A DNA stretch of 64,000 nucleotides from Rhodospirillum sp. (GTDB lineage: Bacteria > Pseudomonadota > Alphaproteobacteria > Rhodospirillales > Rhodospirillaceae), in contig JAIOYK010000029.1 in the NCBI GenBank assembly GCA_021741145.1, forward strand, positions 1 to 64,000, written 5' to 3'. A model generated the notes under the pieces. The model was not told the DNA's origin, searched no databases, and worked only from the letters and a program-made list of their open reading frames with translations. Every line of letters begins with the position of its first letter. The first letter of the stretch is position 1. This document shows, in pieces, positions 61,042-64,000 of this stretch. The translations under genes were made by a program, and so were the position numbers.

Positions 61042-61050
61042 ATAAGCTAT
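61042..61050 (+). promoter_or_regulatory. Candidate CbbR half-site in the cbbR-cbbF region
   Basis: ATAAGCTAT on the plus strand matches ATAAGGTAT in the cbbM control region except for the centre base. It lies in the 201-base divergent region, close to the cbbR start. Confidence 0.4.
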
Positions 61051-61219
61051 CACAAATGCATGAATAGAGTATTTCTGAATTCCACTTATCCACACCACCG
61101 GTCAGGATGAAGCCCTGTCCAACGACGGTGCTTTGGGTTGGCCCGACCAGCCGCGCCCCGTCCGTCCGGGCACAAACACGAAAACGATCAGAAGCACCGA
61201 AAGACGCGGGGAGAGCGCC

Positions 61220-62308
61220 ATGATCAAGCCGGACCAGACCACCCTGGCCCAATACCTTATCGAGCGGACGCGGAGCCTGGATATGGCCGACGCCGACCTG
61301 TTGGTCACGCTGTTGATCGACGTCGCTCGGGCCTGCAAGACCATTTCCCGATCGGTCGCCCAAGGTGCCCTCGGGGGCATGGTCGGCAAGGCCGAGACGG
61401 TCAACGTCCAGGGCGAGGTTCAGGCCCGCCTGGATCTGCTCTCCGACGAGATCTTCCGCCGCCGTACCGAGTTCAACGGGACCGTCGCCGCGGTGGCGTC
61501 GGAGGAATTGGAGGATATCGAGCGCGTGCCCGACCAGTATCCCGCCGGTCCCTTCCTGTTGCTCCATGATCCCCTGGACGGGTCGTCGAACATCGACGTG
61601 AACGTCTCCGTCGGCAGCATCTTTTCCATTCTGCGCGCCCCGCGCCCCGGAGAGCGGGTGGAGATGATCGATTTCATGCAGCCAGGGACGACCCAGGTCG
61701 CCGCCGGGTATGCCATCTACGGCCCGTCCACCATGTTGATCCTGACTCTCGGAGACGGGGTGGATGGCTTTACCCTGGATCCCTTCCTCGGCGATTTCGT
61801 GCTGACCCATCCGGACATTCGCATCCCCAAGGGGGCGACGGAATTCGCCATCAACGCCAGCAACGCCCGTTGGTGGGAACCGCCCGTGCGCCGCTACATC
61901 GAGGAATGCGTGGCCGGAGCCGAGGGTCCCCGCGGGAAGGACTTCAACACCCGCTGGGTCGCGTCCCTGGTGGCCGATGCCCACCGCATCCTGATGCGCG
62001 GCGGTATTTACCTCTACCCCCGGGACCGCAAGGAACCCCGCCGGCCCGGTCGTCTGCGTCTGCTATATGAAGTGAATCCTATCGGCTTTATCGTCGAACA
62101 GGCCGGAGGAAAGGCCTCCACGGGGACGGGCCGGGTGCTCGATATCATGCCCGCGACCCTGCACCAGCGCGCGCCCTTTATCTTCGGCTGCGCCGAGGAA
62201 GTCGCCCGCATCGAGGGGTACTTCGCCGAGCCCGAGGAAGCCGACAGGGTGCCCCCGGAAACCTCGCCCCTGTTCGCGGGTCGCGGATTGTTCCGCGCGT
62301 TGCACTAA
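61220..62308 (+). CDS. cbbF: Fructose-1,6-bisphosphatase class I
   Basis: The 362-residue enzyme hydrolyses fructose- and probably sedoheptulose-bisphosphate in the Calvin cycle. Metal and phosphate motifs are [51 protein letters not shown] and the C-terminal [13 protein letters not shown] plus [17 protein letters not shown]. The ATG at 61220 has GGGGAGAG upstream. It leads the cbbF-cbbP-cbbT operon, divergent from cbbR. Confidence 0.96.
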   Translation: MIKPDQTTLAQYLIERTRSLDMADADLLVTLLIDVARACKTISRSVAQGALGGMVGKAETVNVQGEVQARLDLLSDEIFRRRTEFNGTVAAVASEELEDIERVPDQYPAGPFLLLHDPLDGSSNIDVNVSVGSIFSILRAPRPGERVEMIDFMQPGTTQVAAGYAIYGPSTMLILTLGDGVDGFTLDPFLGDFVLTHPDIRIPKGATEFAINASNARWWEPPVRRYIEECVAGAEGPRGKDFNTRWVASLVADAHRILMRGGIYLYPRDRKEPRRPGRLRLLYEVNPIGFIVEQAGGKASTGTGRVLDIMPATLHQRAPFIFGCAEEVARIEGYFAEPEEADRVPPETSPLFAGRGLFRALH

Positions 62309-62358
62309 GTCTTTTGGGTGATGCCTTCCCGGTCCAAGGACCGGGGAACATCGCCTAA

Positions 62359-62379
62359 TGTCGGAATGGCCTTCCGACA
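62359..62379 (+). other. Intergenic hairpin between cbbF and cbbP
   Basis: TGTCGGAA (62359-62366) pairs perfectly with TTCCGACA (62372-62379). There is no T run, so it is more likely an mRNA-stabilising or expression-balancing hairpin inside the cbb operon than a terminator. Confidence 0.55.
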
Positions 62380-62491
62380 CCGTCCGCGCCCAAGATCCCG
62401 TGAACAAGGATCACGGCGCGGATCGGGCGCAACCGGACTGATCCGGCGACGCTCGGCAATCAAGTGAAAAGACGTCAAGGGGAGGACTCCC

Positions 62492-63412
62492 ATGTCCGAC
62501 AAGCATCCTATCATCGCCGTTACCGGATCTTCCGGCTCCGGAACCACCTCCGTGACCCGCACCTTTCAGGCCATTTTCCGCCGGGAGGGCGTGAACGCCG
62601 CCATCGTCGAGGGCGACAGCTTCCATAGCCTCGACCGCATGGCCATGAAGGCCGAACTGGAGAACCGCCTCACCACTGGGGACCACACCTTCAGCCATTT
62701 TGGGCCGGAATCGAACCTGTTCCCCGAACTGGAAGCCCTGTTCCGGGATTTTTCGGAAAAGGGCACGGGCCGAAGCCGCTACTACCTCCACGACCAGGAC
62801 GACGCGGCCCGCCATGGCCAGGACCCGGGGACTTTCACCCCCTGGCAGGACCTCCCGTCCGCGGACCTGCTCTATTACGAGGGACTGCACGGCGCCATCC
62901 AGACCGCCGAGGCCGACGTGGCCCGCTGGCCCGACCTGTTGGTCGGGGTGGTGCCGGTGATCAACCTGGAATGGATTCAGAAGATTCACCGGGACAAGGA
63001 CAAGCGCGGCTATTCGACGGAGGCGGTCACCGACGTGATTCTGCGGCGCATGCACGACTACGTCCATTACATCTGCCCCCAGTACACGCGGACCCATGTG
63101 AATTTCCAGCGGGTGCCCATGGTGGATACCTCGAACCCCTTCATCTCTCGAGATATTCCCTCCCCTTCGGAGAGCATGGTGGTGATCCGCTTCCGGGATC
63201 CCAAGGGGATTGATTTCCCCTATCTGCTGTCCATGCTGCACGACAGTTTCATGTCCCGGGCCAATACCATCGTGGTGCCGGGTGGCAGTATGGAACTGGC
63301 CATGCAGTTGATCCTGACACCCTACATCTGGCGGATGATGGAGAAGCGCCGCGCCATGGTGGGACAGGTGTCCCATCCGCGCCCCTCCACCCCCCAGGCT
63401 CTCCACGCCTAA
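62492..63412 (+). CDS. cbbP: Phosphoribulokinase, class I
   Basis: The 306-residue kinase makes ribulose-1,5-bisphosphate, the RuBisCO substrate. The ATP loop is VTGSSGSGTTSVTRTF. EGDSFHSLDRMAMK is the substrate region; the metal and catalytic residues lie in DLLYYEGLHGAIQT and IQKIHRDKDKRGYS. The length and the hexapeptide-free N terminus match the bacterial class I form. The ATG has GGGGAGGA upstream. It lies between cbbF and cbbT in the operon. Confidence 0.96.
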   Translation: MSDKHPIIAVTGSSGSGTTSVTRTFQAIFRREGVNAAIVEGDSFHSLDRMAMKAELENRLTTGDHTFSHFGPESNLFPELEALFRDFSEKGTGRSRYYLHDQDDAARHGQDPGTFTPWQDLPSADLLYYEGLHGAIQTAEADVARWPDLLVGVVPVINLEWIQKIHRDKDKRGYSTEAVTDVILRRMHDYVHYICPQYTRTHVNFQRVPMVDTSNPFISRDIPSPSESMVVIRFRDPKGIDFPYLLSMLHDSFMSRANTIVVPGGSMELAMQLILTPYIWRMMEKRRAMVGQVSHPRPSTPQALHA

Positions 63413-63495
63413 CAGCTTGTTCAAATGCTTGAGCGGCGGCTTGAGCGGAAAACCGGGACCCGCTTTTTCGTCCACCGCCCCAACGGAGAAAGTTC

Positions 63496-64000
63496 ATGAA
63501 CGTGATGACCAATCCGGTCTCCAAGGCGGGGGCCGAGGACGCCTCGCGCCGTGCCAACGCCCTGCGGTTCCTCGCCGCCGAAATGGTGGAGAAGGCCAAG
63601 AGCGGCCACCCTGGCATGCCGCTCGGCATGGCCGACATCGCCACCGCCCTCTGGGATCCCAAGGGGTCCGCCGCCGTCCGCCACGATCCCGCCGACCCCA
63701 CCTGGTGGAATCGGGACCGGGTCGTGATCTCCAACGGCCATGGCTCGACCCTGCTGTACGCCGCCCTGCACCTGACCGGCTATGACCTGTCGGTCAAGGA
63801 TCTGGCGGGCTTCCGCCAGATGGGCAGCCGCACCCCCGGCCACCCGGAAGTGGACGTGACACCGGGCGTGGAAACCACCACCGGCCCCCTGGGCCAGGGA
63901 CTGGCCAATGGCGTGGGCATGGCGTTGGCCGAGAAGCAACTGGCCGAGACTTTCAACCGCGAGGGCTTTCCGGTCGTCGATCACCACACCTTCGTCCTGC
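63496..64000 (+). CDS. cbbT: Transketolase (partial, cut by window end)
   Basis: Only the N-terminal 168 residues are present; the gene runs off the window. It transfers two-carbon units between sugar phosphates in the Calvin cycle. The start of the thiamine diphosphate domain is visible: [39 protein letters not shown] and [20 protein letters not shown]. The ATG at 63496 has GGAGAA six bases upstream. It is the third gene of the cbbFPT operon. Confidence 0.95.
   Translation, partial: MNVMTNPVSKAGAEDASRRANALRFLAAEMVEKAKSGHPGMPLGMADIATALWDPKGSAAVRHDPADPTWWNRDRVVISNGHGSTLLYAALHLTGYDLSVKDLAGFRQMGSRTPGHPEVDVTPGVETTTGPLGQGLANGVGMALAEKQLAETFNREGFPVVDHHTFVL

Overview
The window is a GC-rich stretch of an alphaproteobacterial chromosome, most likely from a purple non-sulfur or related Rhodospirillales bacterium. 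Three things support this. The block rne / amiC-mrcA-prfB, the divergent pair tyrS/anmK and cysE-iscR-iscS are arrangements I associate with alphaproteobacteria. A form II RuBisCO locus (cbbM, cbbR, cbbF-cbbP-cbbT) closes the window, which is typical of Rhodospirillum-like organisms. The RNase E ends in a GWW motif of the kind known from alphaproteobacterial RNase E. The genus cannot be fixed from the sequence alone.

Layout. 1-9 kb: a periplasmic DsbA-like oxidoreductase, a CidA/LrgA-LrgB pair behind a BepA-like M48 protease, a gamma-glutamyltransferase-like lipoprotein, a class I/II aminotransferase, and a divergent response regulator / 7TM-DISM histidine kinase pair. 9-20 kb: RNase E with a 0.8 kb upstream gap, a Tat-exported amidase, PBP1a, prfB with its programmed +1 frameshift, an alpha/beta hydrolase, a small unknown protein and a 58-residue lipoprotein. 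20-28.5 kb: DUF455-bcp-glnE on the minus strand, diverging from a large AsmA/YhdP-like protein and a NifX-like protein. 28.6-37.3 kb: malic enzyme MaeB, a DUF4405 membrane protein, a PstS-like protein directly behind a PiT phosphate permease (with a reversed Pho-box-like site), and a hybrid histidine kinase. 37.3-47.6 kb: housekeeping genes (tyrS, anmK, cysE, iscR, iscS, ferredoxin, tenA, mnmA, tRNA-Met), a DUF2975/Xre pair and a possible structured RNA.

47.6-57.1 kb is the most accessory-looking part. It holds a decayed GGDEF gene, then genes whose products fit membrane-lipid building or remodelling: a YegS-like lipid kinase, an MGDG-synthase-like glycosyltransferase, a PlsC-like acyltransferase with altered motifs and a fatty acid desaturase. 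These are followed by a B12-type radical SAM protein, a second Amidase_3 protein and a cyclic-nucleotide-binding/CPBP fusion. 57.4-64 kb: galE and the Calvin cycle genes. cbbR and cbbM lie on one strand and cbbFPT on the other, and a shared 9-base motif (ATAAGSTAT) sits in both control regions.

The best leads are the putative lipid cluster, the structured RNA near 43.95 kb, the PiT/PstS-like pair with its control site, and several short tandem repeats placed upstream of genes. No CRISPR array, prophage or insertion sequence was seen.
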